The notes below the pieces were generated by a model. It saw only the letters and a list, made by a program, of their open reading frames with translations, did no database searches and was not told the origin of the DNA. A stretch of 64,000 nt of DNA from Parasponia andersonii. Its lineage: Eukaryota > Streptophyta > Magnoliopsida > Rosales > Cannabaceae. Of the stretch, positions 25,257 to 37,373 are shown one piece after another. Each line of letters begins with the position of its first letter. Within the stretch, counting starts at the first letter, position 1. Where the stretch lies: the NCBI GenBank assembly GCA_002914805.1, contig JXTB01000567.1, positions 1 to 64,000 on the forward strand. Reading direction: 5' to 3'. The translations under genes and the position numbers were made by a program.

Positions 25257-25412
25257 CCTAATTTTACTTGGACTTGCTGGTGAAGTTGGGTTTGTATTGA
25301 TCGTTTTTAATCAATGCTTATACCTTAAAAAATGTTTCTTTTTAACAAAATACGTCTGGCAATTATCCCCTAATTTTACTTGGACTTGAGCTGGCTAGAC
25401 GTATTTTGTTAG
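25241..25412. repeat. Duplicated MULE right-end junction inside a hairpin
   Basis: The junction sequence CTGGCAATT..TCCCCTAATTTTACTTGGACTTG, which spans the MULE right end and its flank (25241-25277), recurs at 25356-25389. The second copy lies inside a perfect 14-bp inverted repeat, AACAAAATACGTCT (25344-25357) and its complement (25397-25410). Confidence 0.65.
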
Positions 25413-26352
25413 TTTTTTTTTTTTGGGGGGAATTGCATTTCTTTTTAGGATCATCGTAAATTTGCAAGATTAAGCATGCCATTAGATAATAATGATTTTG
25501 ATAAAATTAGACTTGATGTTAATAATTTTGTACATAATTTACAACGTATTGTATGCACATGGAACGCATAAAATTTTTATAGGGGGTTGTAAAAGGGGCT
25601 TGCATTAAAAGATACCATTTTCTAAACTTAGGGCAAAAAAATAATAGTAATTAGTGGCCACATAATATGAGAAAGTCCTGATTCAGGTGCCTTTGTACTA
25701 AAGTTGTTTAATTGTTAAATTATGCTTTTCTTTAAACCAATTTGATTACTTATAGGGAAAACCTTGATTCCAATAGTTCACCAGTTAATATCCAATTCCG
25801 AAACAAAACGCACACTTTTAACATTAGCTTTTGCTTCGTGTCAAAATAAAAGGGCATAAACCCAGACTTTGAGTCTCTTTCCAGTTTTGTTTTCTGAGCA
25901 ATTTCCAACAATCTCGGCGGGACTTTAATATGGTGACCCCAAGGATGCATCATTGAACTAAATTTTAGCAACATTATGTTTTATTACACCTAACTCATGC
26001 TTTCTTTTGACTTTTGTAACATGAAATTTCCATGTTCTCATTGATTGATTCTTAAGGTATCCTAATATATAATATATGTCTGTGTATTTATTTTTTAAAT
26101 GATGAGGTGATACGACAAAAAAAATCATGCACTCCACGCTCGTGATGAGCTTCTAGCAATACATTAATCAAATCGGTCTTTCCTCGTGACACTTTGTGTC
26201 TTTGTCCCTGACCCATGCCATGAAACCGCTCCATTCAATTTTTTTTTTTTTTTCTTTTTTCCTTTTTGACAGTTTCTAATTGCACCATTTTAGCCATATT
26301 GGGTATGAAGTTTAAGCTCCTTAGTCTAGCTCTACAAGAGTTCCAATATTCC
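25413..26352. other. Gene-free AT-rich DNA
   Basis: No open frame with recognisable domains, no RNA gene. Poly-T runs near 25411 and 26240. Nothing further supported. Confidence 0.3.
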
Positions 26353-26705
26353 AGTTTTTTTTTCCTGCAAACTTAACATGTTGATATTAACTAGTGAGTC
26401 GGGCATTATTTTGACTAACATATATTTTTATCAAACTCATTTTACCAATTAAGATTGAGGGGTCTAAGACTCGTGTCAATGAATGATGTGATTGTAGTCG
26501 GGATAATATCATTTTTATATCTTGTATCATTTTTTTTCCTGTAAAATTACTATGTTCATATTAACTAGTGAATCATAAATATTATGTTGACTAACATGTA
26601 TTTTTGTCAAACTCATTTAACCAATCAAGATTGAGAGAGCTATAGGACCTAAGCCAATGAATAGTGTAATTATAGCTTTGATAAAATCACTTTTATGCTT
26701 TATAT
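26353..26705. repeat. Diverged direct tandem duplication, period about 174 bp
   Basis: A unit containing TATTAACTAGTGARTC, then GACTAACATRTATTTTTRTCAAACTCATTT, then CCAATYAAGATTGAG occurs at about 26353-26528 and again at 26529-26705. Many substitutions separate the copies, so the duplication is old. Confidence 0.7.
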
Positions 26706-26999
26706 TTTGACATTTTGTTCAAATTATATATTGTATTTTTGATTATTATCAATATTGACATTTATATTTGAAATCTGTTATAAATTTATACATTCATACT
26801 AATATAGAGCAATTAATTTACCAAAAAATCGCTTAAAATTGAAAATAAACGATATAAAAACTAATATGAGAATAAGTTTATTAAATCATTTTAGTAAATT
26901 AATTGTTCTAAATTAGTGTCAGTTATAAATTTATAACAAATATTAAATTTTAAAATCAACGCTGATAATAACTAAAACACAAAATACAAACTAAACAAA
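26700..26999. mobile_element. Foldback MITE-like element, about 300 bp
   Basis: The left arm (about 26700-26830) and the reverse complement of the right arm (about 26890-26999) align over most of their length. Paired blocks include GTTATAAATTTATA and CAATTAATTTAC on opposite strands. It shares the ATTATTATCAATATTGA-type core with the element at 13990-14600. It is followed at once by an AT microsatellite (about 27013-27043). Confidence 0.55.
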
Positions 27000-27008
27000 A
27001 TATCAAAA

Positions 27009-27012
27009 TACA

Positions 27013-27043
<31 letters not shown>
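27009..27043. repeat. AT microsatellite
   Basis: About 16 uninterrupted AT dinucleotides. Confidence 0.9.
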
Positions 27044-27047
<4 letters not shown>

Positions 27048-27195
27048 GTTTCAATAGTTACGTCTAGTAACCATCATTAAAATACCTGTAATAATAAATT
27101 TATTGTTTAAATTAGGTCAATCGTTAATTAAATTGAGCAATTAGTACCTGCTATAATAGGTTTAGGAATCGGTTAGGTTTATAATTAATGCTAAA

Positions 27196-27760
27196 GATTG
27201 TTTTTTTTTTTGGAGAGGTTGCAATTAATACCCGGTTGAATTTTGTTTCCTCTTTGTTTTATTTTTTATTCAATATTTTATTCTTTTCTTTTGCATTTAA
27301 TTAGGTAGTTTTTGAAAATTTTGTTAGTCATTAAGATTGATATGTAGTTGACTATGTTTTTACATATTAAGATTGATACGTATTAGACTATTTGATTGAT
27401 ATGTATTTGATAAAGATTCCGTTTTTTTTTTGGTGAGGTTCCAATTAATCCTCGGTTGAATTTTTTTTCCTTTTCGTTTTATTTTTTATTCCATATTTTA
27501 TTCCTTTTTTTGCATTTAATTAGGTAGTTTTTGAAAATTTTGTTAGTCATTAAGATTGATACGTATTTGACTATGTTGATTTTTTTTTTATTTCAAATCC
27601 TAATTTAGTAATATACAAAATCAATTTTGTTTCCTTTTTATTTCATTTTTTATTCCATATGTTATTCAATATTAGAATTATTTTTTGCATTTAAATTAAT
27701 TAGGTAGTTTCTGAAAATTGTGTTTGTCATTAAAATTGATATCATCGTATTTGATTGTGT
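27196..27760. repeat. Three diverged direct copies of an AT-rich unit (about 220 bp period)
   Basis: Copy 1 (27215 onward) and copy 2 (27435 onward) share GAGGTT.CAATTAAT..CGGTTGAATTTT, a T-rich block ending TTTTGCATTTAATTAGGTAG, and TTTTGTTAGTCATTAAGATTGATA. A shorter third copy occurs at about 27625-27760. Copy spacing is about 220 bp then 175 bp. No coding capacity. Confidence 0.7.
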
Positions 27761-30700
27761 GATTTGCATAAAATCCGTTCAAAGTCCGAGTTTTCCTAAT
27801 TTTCCATTCATTATATGCTTGTGATTGTGATTATTTTGAGATAAGATCAAATTTAGAATATCTTTACAAAATCGATTATATTGTGTATTTTGGTTTTTAA
27901 GTTGAAATCTTTTATTGCTTTTAGAAAAAATATTTAATGGCATATTTAGATATAGACTAAATAATTAAAACATACTAAAAATAATTAGAATATATCAAAA
28001 ATATTGTCATTAGGATGAAAATATAGAGAACTATGGTCAAAAAGAAATAAATAATGCAGTTCTACGAGGAATTTCATTAAAAAAAAAAAGAAATATATAA
28101 TGCAAAAAAAATATATAGTGTAGACTTCAACAAAATGTATACTTAGAACATACTAAAAATATTGTCACTGGGGTGAAACTATAGAGAACAAAATATGGTG
28201 AAGCTATAGAGAATATATGTAGCATATTAAAAACTTACAACTTTATTTGGAAAAAAAAAAAAAAAAACTTTATAGAAAGGATAATCTAATCGTCCTCCAA
28301 AAATTTTGTCCACTTCCCCTATATTTTTAATATCTATGATCTTATTCCCCCAAAATGATATTTCATGTTTCAACGACTGTAAAAAATTTTCTCCAAAATC
28401 TTCTACTTCAGTTGTTGCTCATAAGGGATCTATGAAGAAGTTGGGTTATAAGAGGATGGAAGATTAATTAACAGTCTTTCGCAATATTTTTTTGTCTTCT
28501 AAAGATCATGTGACCTAAAGTATCAAAGTCTCAATGCTACAAGTTGTTTTTTTGTCAAATTATGTGACATAAAAGATTTACGGTGTCCTTTTCCAAAGCT
28601 TGTTATCTGCATCGTCTTCTAAAGATATTAATTTAGACAATAATTTTCATTTAATTGAACCAAGCACCAAAGTGCCAAAACTTATTATATTTGTTGTTCT
28701 CTAATGCTTTCTTTAATGATACACCATTATTAAATATCAATTGGTGATTAATATGGATTGCTACGGCTGATTTTGGTAGAAACAATTTTTAAGACTTTTT
28801 AATTAAGAATTTAGAATAGAAAACAATCAAGCAAAGAATCTCATATTATGATTTTATTTAAATAAATGAAACATATATTAAAAATTCAATGTCCGCAGGT
28901 CGCCACTAAGTTGTCATTCCAAAAGAGCTTTATAATATCAAAGTTAATTAATTACAATAAATTTTATTACCCTACTATAAATTTAATTAAAATCGTTAAA
29001 TTTTAGTCCAACCACTAAAAAAACAGTAATCATGACGGATAAATAAAACAGTAATCGTTAAATTGAAACCTCATCCTTGTATATATATAAAGTGACATTA
29101 TTCCATTGTAGCTAGCAGTAATCGTTACCAATATTCAGTCAATACAGTAGCTATCAATAGATATCCATCTAGTTTGTCTTGTACTCTTACGAAGCCAAGC
29201 TACCAAAATCTCAAGGCAGAGTTATTTATTATTATGTATTTTTCTTTCATGCATTTCTTCCTTGGAATAGACTGTGGATTGTGTTACTTCTGCTATCCTC
29301 GTAGTGGACGAGAAAGAAAGCACTCTATAAGGAAAAGACAATCAATATTTTTTTTACAGGAAGGGGGGAAAAATCGAGTGATAGATATATTATAGACAAG
29401 AGAGACAATAATTGTGCAAATGAAGTACATAAATGGGTATTTGATGCTGGTTTGTAATTGTTATTTTTCATATGTAGGTGTGAAAGAGAAAAAAGGGTGA
29501 AGAGACCGTTTTTTTCTTTTTTTCTTTTTTTTTTTTTTTGGTTTTGTTTTGTTTTGTAGCTAAACAGGTCAAAGGGCAAACAGTACCGGAGTAGTTTACA
29601 TGAATTTCATTATAAAGAGATTATTGCTTATCAACTGCTAAAGCACATGGTTTTTAATCATCACATGCTGGTAGGCCCCAAAGATCAGTATTTTCCGCTT
29701 TTTGAGCTTATTGCTAAGTAATTTACCAACCAAAACATTACCCTCAATTTTAACAAACTAAATCATGAAATTATTTCTTTTCTAACCAAAAATAAATAAA
29801 TGAAAGAGGAAGAGAAAATGGTTACTAAGGCTGTTCAAAATAATTGTTGAACTGTAGAAACCGACAAATTCAAACCAATTCGCGTGGTTGTAGCACATTT
29901 GTAATGGGTGATAGATTGAAAAGATAGCAAATTGAACAATTCAGTTTAGTTTACGGATTGAAAAAAATATACTCAATTTCAAATTAGAGCATAGACAAAT
30001 TAGTTTTATAATAGTCATATATAATATATATATATATAGGATATTAATTCAATATGTATTTTTTTTTTTCTATCTATACGTATTATTTTGCTAAATTAAA
30101 ATTCATTATGCACGTCTCTTTTTATGATAAAAGTTAAAGAAAGAAAAGCATTAAATAATGAATATTTATTTTTCGTATTTTTTTTCTTAACTACCCGAAT
30201 TATAATAATCGTTAGATTATAATCTAATGACTGATAAAAAAAATACTTATAGATAGATAAAAAAAAAATATCTATTAGATTGGGAACTATACATATATAT
30301 ATTGTAATATATACTTATTTTGTAGTTCTTATTGTAATATGTACTTATGATGTGTATTTTTTTTATATACGTAATATAAGTTTATTTTCGCTGTTTGAAG
30401 CTTAAGTAGAATTTTGAAGTTTTTATTATTATTATAGCATTTATTACTACTTATTAAGTTATCATGCTTAAGATTTATGGTTGTGTTATAATTTGTTTAA
30501 GATATTCTAGTCTTTAAAATTGTTCTTATATTTTGATTTGGATTTAACATAAGTTTAAAATGACTAGAACTTTTGATTTTTATAAATAACGTAAGTTTAA
30601 AATGACTAAAACTTTTGATTTGATTGTAAGTATATTATTGTTGGTATAAATATTTAGATTATGTGAAGATTGCTCTTTATATATTATTATATAGAATATG

Positions 30701-30928
30701 TTTATTTGATATTTATATTGTTCAAACTGTATAAACAGCTCAAATCGCACTACAGAATATAAGTGTAGTGGTTTGAGTCAACTAACATAAACTACATGAT
30801 TTAGTGGATTAGTCACACTATACATGCGATTTAATTTACAGATTGATATTTTAAGACCCGTCAAATTGGCCATGAGTACTCCTAATAGTTACTTTATCTA
30901 TTCTTTACTTAAACACTATGGGTGATAC
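27761..30928. other. Gene desert, AT-rich
   Basis: No gene recognised on either strand. Smaller imperfect repeats occur at 27960-28220 (a phrase like CATACTAAAAATATTGTCA with CTATAGAGAA, three times), and poly-T/TTTTG runs at 29510-29560. A possible decayed hAT-type element is suggested by GGCTGTTCAAA near 29828, but a convincing partner end is missing. Confidence 0.3.
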
Positions 30929-33260
30929 TGTCATGATCGAAAAATCAAGGCTATGATTTTTAATAATTTTAAGTGAAAATAGTGATAAACAGTAGTTTCT
31001 AAAATTTCAGAAAATTTTAAGTACCTAAAATTTAAATTTAATCCTAAAAATAAGTAAATTACGAGATTAGACAAATTTGATAATCATGTTATTATCTACC
31101 AGTTTTAAATTTCTAAGAAATTCTTCATTTTAAATTTAGCAAAAAACTTAATTAACTAGTGTAAAAACTTTTATTAATTCATGAAGTTTAATGAAACAGT
31201 TCAATTTAAAACCCTAAGTCCAATGTTCAAATAATTTACCCAAAATTATTTTATTATCTAAGTACTCGATTTAATAACAAAAATCATCCTCTTACATCTC
31301 CTTAGTAATTATATTACTATTTACTAAATAAATTTGACTTAAAAAAAAGAGTTGATACAGAGTACAGACCAACCAATGAAGATAATTGAAACTGTAAGCA
31401 TACGTCAAACATGCTTGTCAAACCACCAGAATAATTATCACAAAATAAATCGACACTTGAAAAAAGGAGGAAGTAGGGGGTGAACACGTGAATGCTCAGT
31501 AGAAATTCAATTACTTTTTTGAATTGTTATAATTTTATTAAACCTACATGGTTAAGATCTTTTCCAAAATCTATTTATAAACCAAATATAAAATAATTAA
31601 TATCTGAAGTAGTCACATATTCAAAACCAAAACGAAGAAATACACATTTGTACACATCATAAATCAAACCATCTCATGAATTCATACCCTCTTATCGTGA
31701 ATTAGAGTAACTCATACTATATGTACTAAGTACTATCTGCATGATATCTATCCCAGAAAACTGTAAGGACACCATGTGTCTAAGCCTACTGAACTAGAGG
31801 AGCAACTGAATGCCTACACTTATCGAATAGAAATAATCAAAAAATCCCGTACAGGTTTACGGGTTCTCACCGAGAGCGAGTGTACTAGTCTGGCCACTAC
31901 AATAACGTGATGTCTAAGATGTATCTCATGAGTGATCCTATGATATGTACAACATGTAACCTAATATACATAATAACCATACAATACATAACTAAATAAT
32001 GCTTTAAAACTCCACTTGATATTATTCTGGATTTCATTGTACATTGGCAGAGAATCCACTAAATCAACCAAGAATCACAATTTTATAAATATGTGTAAAA
32101 GTCACATAGTCCAATTCCAGAATAATCTAAGATTTTCTAATAGTTTATCAAAATATTGTTTAACTCACAATTTTTCACAAAATAGTCATAATGCAAATAT
32201 TAAATTAAATCATGTATAAAACTAGATAATTGACCTTCTACCTCAATTGATTGTCTATATAGTACTACGGAACTATGGAGAAAGTTTGGCATCATTTGGG
32301 TGTCATTTGGAAGGTTGTGTATCGTTTTTTAATCGTTGAACAATAGGTTTGAAAACTCAATTTTTAATTAGAGCTTCAGATTATGCTACAGACTTTACCA
32401 CTGAATTCAAAGTACAAAAAAAATACTAGGTTAGATATATAATTATCCACTTTGGATCCGAGTCCTACACACATAAATCGAGGCAAATCTAAGCCGTCCG
32501 ATTTCGTTTTTCATGGCCATCACTAAACATAGTCAATATATATATATCCCATTTTCATCATTTTCAATATAAATTTCAAAAATAATACTAGTTTCACGAT
32601 CTAACGGTCCGATTAAAATGACAATTCTAAAACTATTTACACATAAAACTGTTCAACGAAATTAAAATCGAATGGAGCAAAATTGAAGCTCGAGACACCT
32701 ACCACGAGATTGCCCGTGAGGAAAGGAGTTAACGACGAACGGCGGCTAGAATCAACGTCGGCAAGCAAGAACGTCCACGATGCTTTTTCGCGTTTTTTCC
32801 GGCAATTGGCTGCTCCGGCGAGGCTGGGACCAGTGGCGTTGGATCGTCTAGCGACGGGGAGTCGACACCGTCAGTGGCGCAACTCATCGACAGCGGGAGG
32901 TGGCTCAATGGAGCTTCGCCAGATTTCCCCCTTTGTTGGAGCTCTAGGGGACTAGATCGAAAAAGAATAGGAAATTTATGGAATTTATAGGCAATTTAGG
33001 AACCGTTGGGACACGTGTCAAATTCTGTGCAATTGAGCACTATTTTGCATAATTATATTTTGACCCGATTTTTAAAATTTATTTTCAATTTTGCTCTCAA
33101 AAATTACACTTTAATCCCAAATTTCAAAATTTCTTCACACTTTTACCTAAATGTAATTAGATCTAATTCTATCCAAGTTCAACCAATAATTCAATTTTTT
33201 TATAGAAAAAATCAGGGTCAAAAGACCACAATACCCTTACATAATTTAAGGGGTTTTACA
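30929..33260. mobile_element. Solo LTR of a retrotransposon (2.3 kb), perfect 5-bp TSD
   Basis: The 2332-bp unit begins TGTCATGATC and ends GGGGTTTTACA, so it has the canonical TG...CA ends. It is flanked on both sides by GATAC (30924-30928 and 33261-33265). There is no internal gag/pol and no second LTR. A GC-rich island at about 32690-32950 contains a short open frame (32683-32955) that looks non-coding and is typical of the leader-like part of long plant LTRs. Length and the TGTAAAACCCC-type end read from the minus strand suggest a Ty3/gypsy chromovirus, but the lineage and orientation are not proven. Confidence 0.8.
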
Positions 33261-33265
33261 GATAC

Positions 33266-33733
33266 CACTCTAAAGCTGTACATATACTCTTGGAGATGCT
33301 AAAGTCAGCAGTTTAATCTCATTAAAAAAAAAAGTCACCAATTGAAACAAAATATGCTGCATTTACAGATCATGTAGCATTGAGACTTTTACTCTTTCCT
33401 GACACTGGATAGGTGAGTTGGGTAGCACATTAATTTTGAGGTGGGCGAAAACAATGAAAAGCACTAACACCCCTCTAACTTTAGGACTCCTTTTTTTTTT
33501 TTTTAATAATTATAAATGAGCAGTAGCCGGTAGGTAGTTAAGCACCACTCTACCCTCTAAACTTTACATACGTAGAAATATAACTACCCCATCTACATAG
33601 AGATAGGTAATCGTAATGATTAAAACTTCTCCAATGAACCAAACCGAGTAGAAAGGAAACTAGAGAGTCGTGCGCTATGGTCAGTCGTGACACATTATAA
33701 CATTGGCCCACCTCAACAAACAAATGGTCCATA
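33266..33733. other. Spacer between solo LTR and MITE
   Basis: AT-rich, no gene or RNA recognised. Confidence 0.3.
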
Positions 33734-33736
33734 TTA

Positions 33737-34120
33737 CACTATGTTTGGTTGAAAGTAAAGAAAGTACAGGGTAGAAAAAATTAGGTGAGAAATAAAATAC
33801 GTAGGATAGAAAGAAAAATAATTCTATTTTATCGTTGCTTGTTACGTAGAAATGAAAAACATTAGTATATTTTAAAATAATTTTTTATTATTTTTATTAA
33901 AATTTTAAAAATAATGTATAAGATTAATTTGGTAAATTTAATTTCAAATATGAGTCAAAAACCTTTACTTCACTTTTTTGACCATTTTTGAAAAGAAAAC
34001 ATTTGAGTAATCCACCATTTTTTTTTTCTCTCCTTTTTTTTTTCCCTTCTATCAAACTATCCAAATTTTTATTTTTCTCCACTTTTTCTTCAAAAATTTT
34101 CCATCTTCCCAAACATAGCC
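33737..34120. mobile_element. Tourist-like MITE with TTA target duplication
   Basis: The left end CACTATGTTTGG and the right end CCAAACATAGCC are inverted repeats matching at 10 of 12 positions, flanked by TTA on both sides (33734-33736 and 34121-34123). At 384 bp with no coding capacity, this fits a PIF/Harbinger-derived Tourist-type MITE. Confidence 0.7.
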
Positions 34121-34123
34121 TTA

Positions 34124-35407
34124 ATCACACTCAGCAAAATCCAAGAAAACAACCGAGGATAAAGAGAGAATAAATAAAGGAAAGCTTCATAGATGGACCT
34201 ATAAAGGAGGTGGACATCGTACGGGCTATTTATTGATTTTTTTCCCCCTTTTTATTGAAGGGTCTTCTTATAAGGTGGACTCTGGGAAAAAGCACGGCAT
34301 ATATGGGCCACCTGACATGTGCACTAACAAGAACTTTCAAAAAGTGAAAAAGAGTAGAGCAAAAAGAGGAGTCACTAACTGGAAAAAACAAAAAGCGTTA
34401 GTGTGAACTCAACTAGCCATTAAAAGATTTTCACACCATAACCTGTCACATTAGCCTTTAACAACAAACCAAGTTCAGTCTTTTGTATGGAAAGATTCTT
34501 CTTTTTTTTTTCGTTTAAGAGAATTGTATACACTGTATCACCGAGTCTCCAAACCTGAACAGCACCAAATCTTACATTGTTGCATAATCAAAAGAGCATA
34601 TTTCGGCATCTCTGAAGACTTGAATAGTGACCCTTAAACCTTAAACTTGGATAGTTTCTTACATGACTCAAACGTAACTCTTTCCGGTGTTTAATTCTGA
34701 TTTTCCTGTCTTTTTTTCATCTTCATCTGTGTTGTAGTTACCATGTAGTCATGTAGATATAACGGTCTGGGGTGAAACTTAACCATCCAAGAACTTTCAC
34801 GGTTACAAGTTCTTGGAAAACAAGCAAACTTGGGTTTTAGACGTTTTCACATATTAGCAGCAGCAAGACAACCATCACCTAGGACTACAATTGGTCTTAG
34901 ACTCTTGGTACTTGTATCTCCGAGATTTCTTTTGGCATTAGTTAATACCCAATGTTTTGACCTTTTAGTCCAATTTATATAACTAGGAATAATGCAGCTT
35001 TACCTTGTTTGTGGGAGGCCTGAAAAGTGTGAATTTTCGAGCAATATTAAGAGATTATTCAATAGGCTTTTAGTTGTTGTATATATTAAGAGAAAAGACT
35101 TTCTAACTTCTAAAGAAGACAAATCTCATATCAAACATGCCTACCTAGGAATGTGTAAGCCAAGCATATGTACTGAAAAAACAATGCCACTTCTCCACTT
35201 GAGTAATCGGTGATCAATAAACAATAGTACTCAAAAGTGAAAAACCTCATTTAAAAATGAAGAGTGCCATCCCAAATACAGCAAAATTGACTGCGTTCAT
35301 TTTGATATGTTTGGAAATCGCTACAAAGGCAATAAGCATCCCGGCATTTGTGGCCTTTAACAATAGACACACACACACATATATATATGCTTCTCCCAAA
35401 AGCTCTA
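34124..35407. other. Intergenic region 3' of CNX3
   Basis: No gene recognised. Short CA/TA microsatellites at 35370-35389 lie just before the CNX3 stop and are probably in its 3' UTR. Confidence 0.3.
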
Positions 35408-36197
35408 CTAATCTTGTCTGTACCATTCCCCACTCTTCCCCCCAGTTTTGAAATCCAGATGTACATCAGTAATCCGGATATCCTTTGAAGCAGCCTTACA
35501 CATATCATAAACTGTCAGGCCAGCAACACTCACAGCTGTCATTGCTTCCATTTCGACACCAGTTTTCCCGGTTGATGAAGCTTCCCCTTCAATATCCACA
35601 CTCCAATCCTCCGGATTCAGTGTCAGATCAACACGAACATGGTTTAAAGGTATGTTGTGGCAAAGTGGGATTAGAGTACTAGTGTGCTTTGCTCCACTAA
35701 TGCCTGCGATTTTCGCCACACTAAGGACATCTCCCTTGGCAATCTGGTTAGCTAAGACCAAATCATACACCTTCTTTCCAAGGATTACCTTGCAACTAGC
35801 AATGGCAGTTCTCTTACTACTGCCTTTGAAAGAAACATCTACCATTTGAGCTTCCCCAGTGTTTCCAACATGGGTTAGGCCAATTGAACTTTCACTCTCT
35901 TTTCGGGAGAGAGACTGGGTTTCCTGAGCTGTATGGTCATTACTCACAGAATTGGCAAGATAATTTGAAGGAGGTTCACCGAACACTGATTCCATTTCCT
36001 ACATCCAGGATTTGGATAAGTCAAGGTGTATTCAACATCCCATTTTCAAGATTTCAAGAGCACAGATTGGATTTACCGGCTTTAGAGGTAATTACCTTAT
36101 TGAGCTCCATTATAGCACTTGAGACATCATGACTGCTGTTACTGCTAAGAAATCTTCTTGAGTGAGGAAAAGTAACCGCAATCCGCCGAAGAAACAT
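35408..36197 (-). CDS. CNX3: Cyclic pyranopterin monophosphate synthase (MoaC-type), CNX3
   Basis: Two minus-strand exons, 36197-36096 (34 codons, not obvious from long frames) and 35998-35408, phase 0, encode 230 residues. Exon 1 (MFLRRIAVTFPHSRRFLSS) is Arg/Ser-rich without acids, a mitochondrial presequence, and is followed by the plant linker MELNKEMESVFGEPPS. The MoaC core starts at MVDVSFKGSSKRTAIASC and includes IPLCHNIPLNHV and the catalytic-region GVEMEAMTAVSVAGLTVYDMCKA. Known role: second half of molybdenum cofactor step 1, converting the 3',8-cyclo-GTP made by CNX2 to cPMP in the mitochondrial matrix. It is somewhat shorter than Arabidopsis CNX3 (270 residues) in the variable N-terminal part. 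Confidence 0.95.
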
Positions 36198-37149
36198 GAC
36201 AAGCATACAAACCGAGCTTATGTTTTAACTGCAAAAGAACTGGGGAAAAAAAAAATCTGTGATCAGTTTCAGCTGCACACACTAAATCATTATTTTGGCC
36301 TTATTTATCTTAGAAGCATATCTCTCTGTAAGTTCTTCCCAAAATGGAAGTGAGAAGTCAACTGCTAAGTTTTTTTCATCTTCGACCAGACAAAATCAAG
36401 ACTTACATTTATGTAATACAATAAAAACCCTGTTAATCTCAGCTGAAGAAGTTTACAAGAGGATTGTATGTTGATACGTGGAACCTAGTCTTATTCAGGC
36501 ATTTTGACGAACATGTGGAGGACATGTAACTAAACCATGAGATAACGAAGTGGACATCACAGAGAAAACTGGATTGAACATAACTCTTTCTAGTAAGACA
36601 AACGATTAGTAACTCTAAGTTCCAAGATTTCTCAAGTTAACGTAAAAGCGGTTTTGAAAGTCAACGTTGACACCAATCTATATAACTGCGTGTCTGTGCC
36701 AAAGTGGCTAAACAGTAGTGAATTTGACTTGGGATTTGTTTTGTAAAAGGGCTAATGCCAAATCCAGACAGACACACGCAAAAGCATCATTCATTATAAA
36801 AACACGTTAGAGCCGCCGAGGTGGTGTAGACAGTCTGGCCCAGCATTGGCCCAATAGCACGCGACAAAGAATAAGATCAAGACCCAATTTAGCCTACTTA
36901 GTAGATTTAGACATGGTCTTCACGCAGATTCAATGTTTTGATTGTTATTCTATTCAATTGTACGGAATTTACGTACAGAGGAACGTCCAACTAACGTCAT
37001 CCTGTCTATTTCATCAAGCAAAGCAAAATGGTGCAAAGACATAAGAAAAGTCGGGGGCTATTTTTATTACTTTATTTTATTTTTTGAAAGTTGTGGTGCA
37101 AACTGCAAAATAATGAGATCATTCGCGTAGACAATACGCTGGTTTAACT
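36198..37149. other. CNX3 upstream region
   Basis: Presumed CNX3 promoter near 36200-36400. An imperfect inverted repeat, GCGTGTCTGT near 36685 and ACAGACACACGC near 36767, brackets about 70 bp and could be a small foldback, but it is weak. No gene recognised. Confidence 0.3.
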
Positions 37150-37373
37150 TTTATTTTTATTATTATTATTTTTTTAAGTGGTATTTAATCTATGACCATC
37201 ACTTATTATAAATCTTATTATAAATTTAAAAAAAAATAATACACACATATTCTATTATTTATTACAAATTTAAAAAAAAATAACACACTCATATTCTACC
37301 AAAGTTTGAATCTCTGACTCCTTAAATTCACCCACATCGTTTAAACTTTGGACCAACTGAGCTAGTCCTAGTT
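37150..37373 (-). mobile_element. tRNA-derived SINE-like element with internal 46-bp duplication
   Basis: On the minus strand an A-box-like TAGCTCAGTTGG (near 37360) is followed by a degenerate B box AGATTCAAACTTT (near 37308). Downstream, a unit of about 46 bp (TAAATTTAAAAAAAAATAA...ATTCTA) occurs twice in tandem (about 37222-37313). The tail resembles 778-960. The B box is poor, so confidence is moderate. Confidence 0.45.

Noticed and set aside
29820..30890. Possible non-autonomous hAT element starting GGCTGTTCAAA
   Set aside because: No convincing inverted partner and no 8-bp target duplication found.
32683..32955. 90-codon plus-strand frame in the solo LTR
   Set aside because: It lies within the GC-rich part of an LTR; no domain, and such islands are usual in long LTRs.
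36685..36780. GCGTGTCTGT...ACAGACACACGC inverted repeat
   Set aside because: Short and imperfect; no target duplication, so not called as an element.
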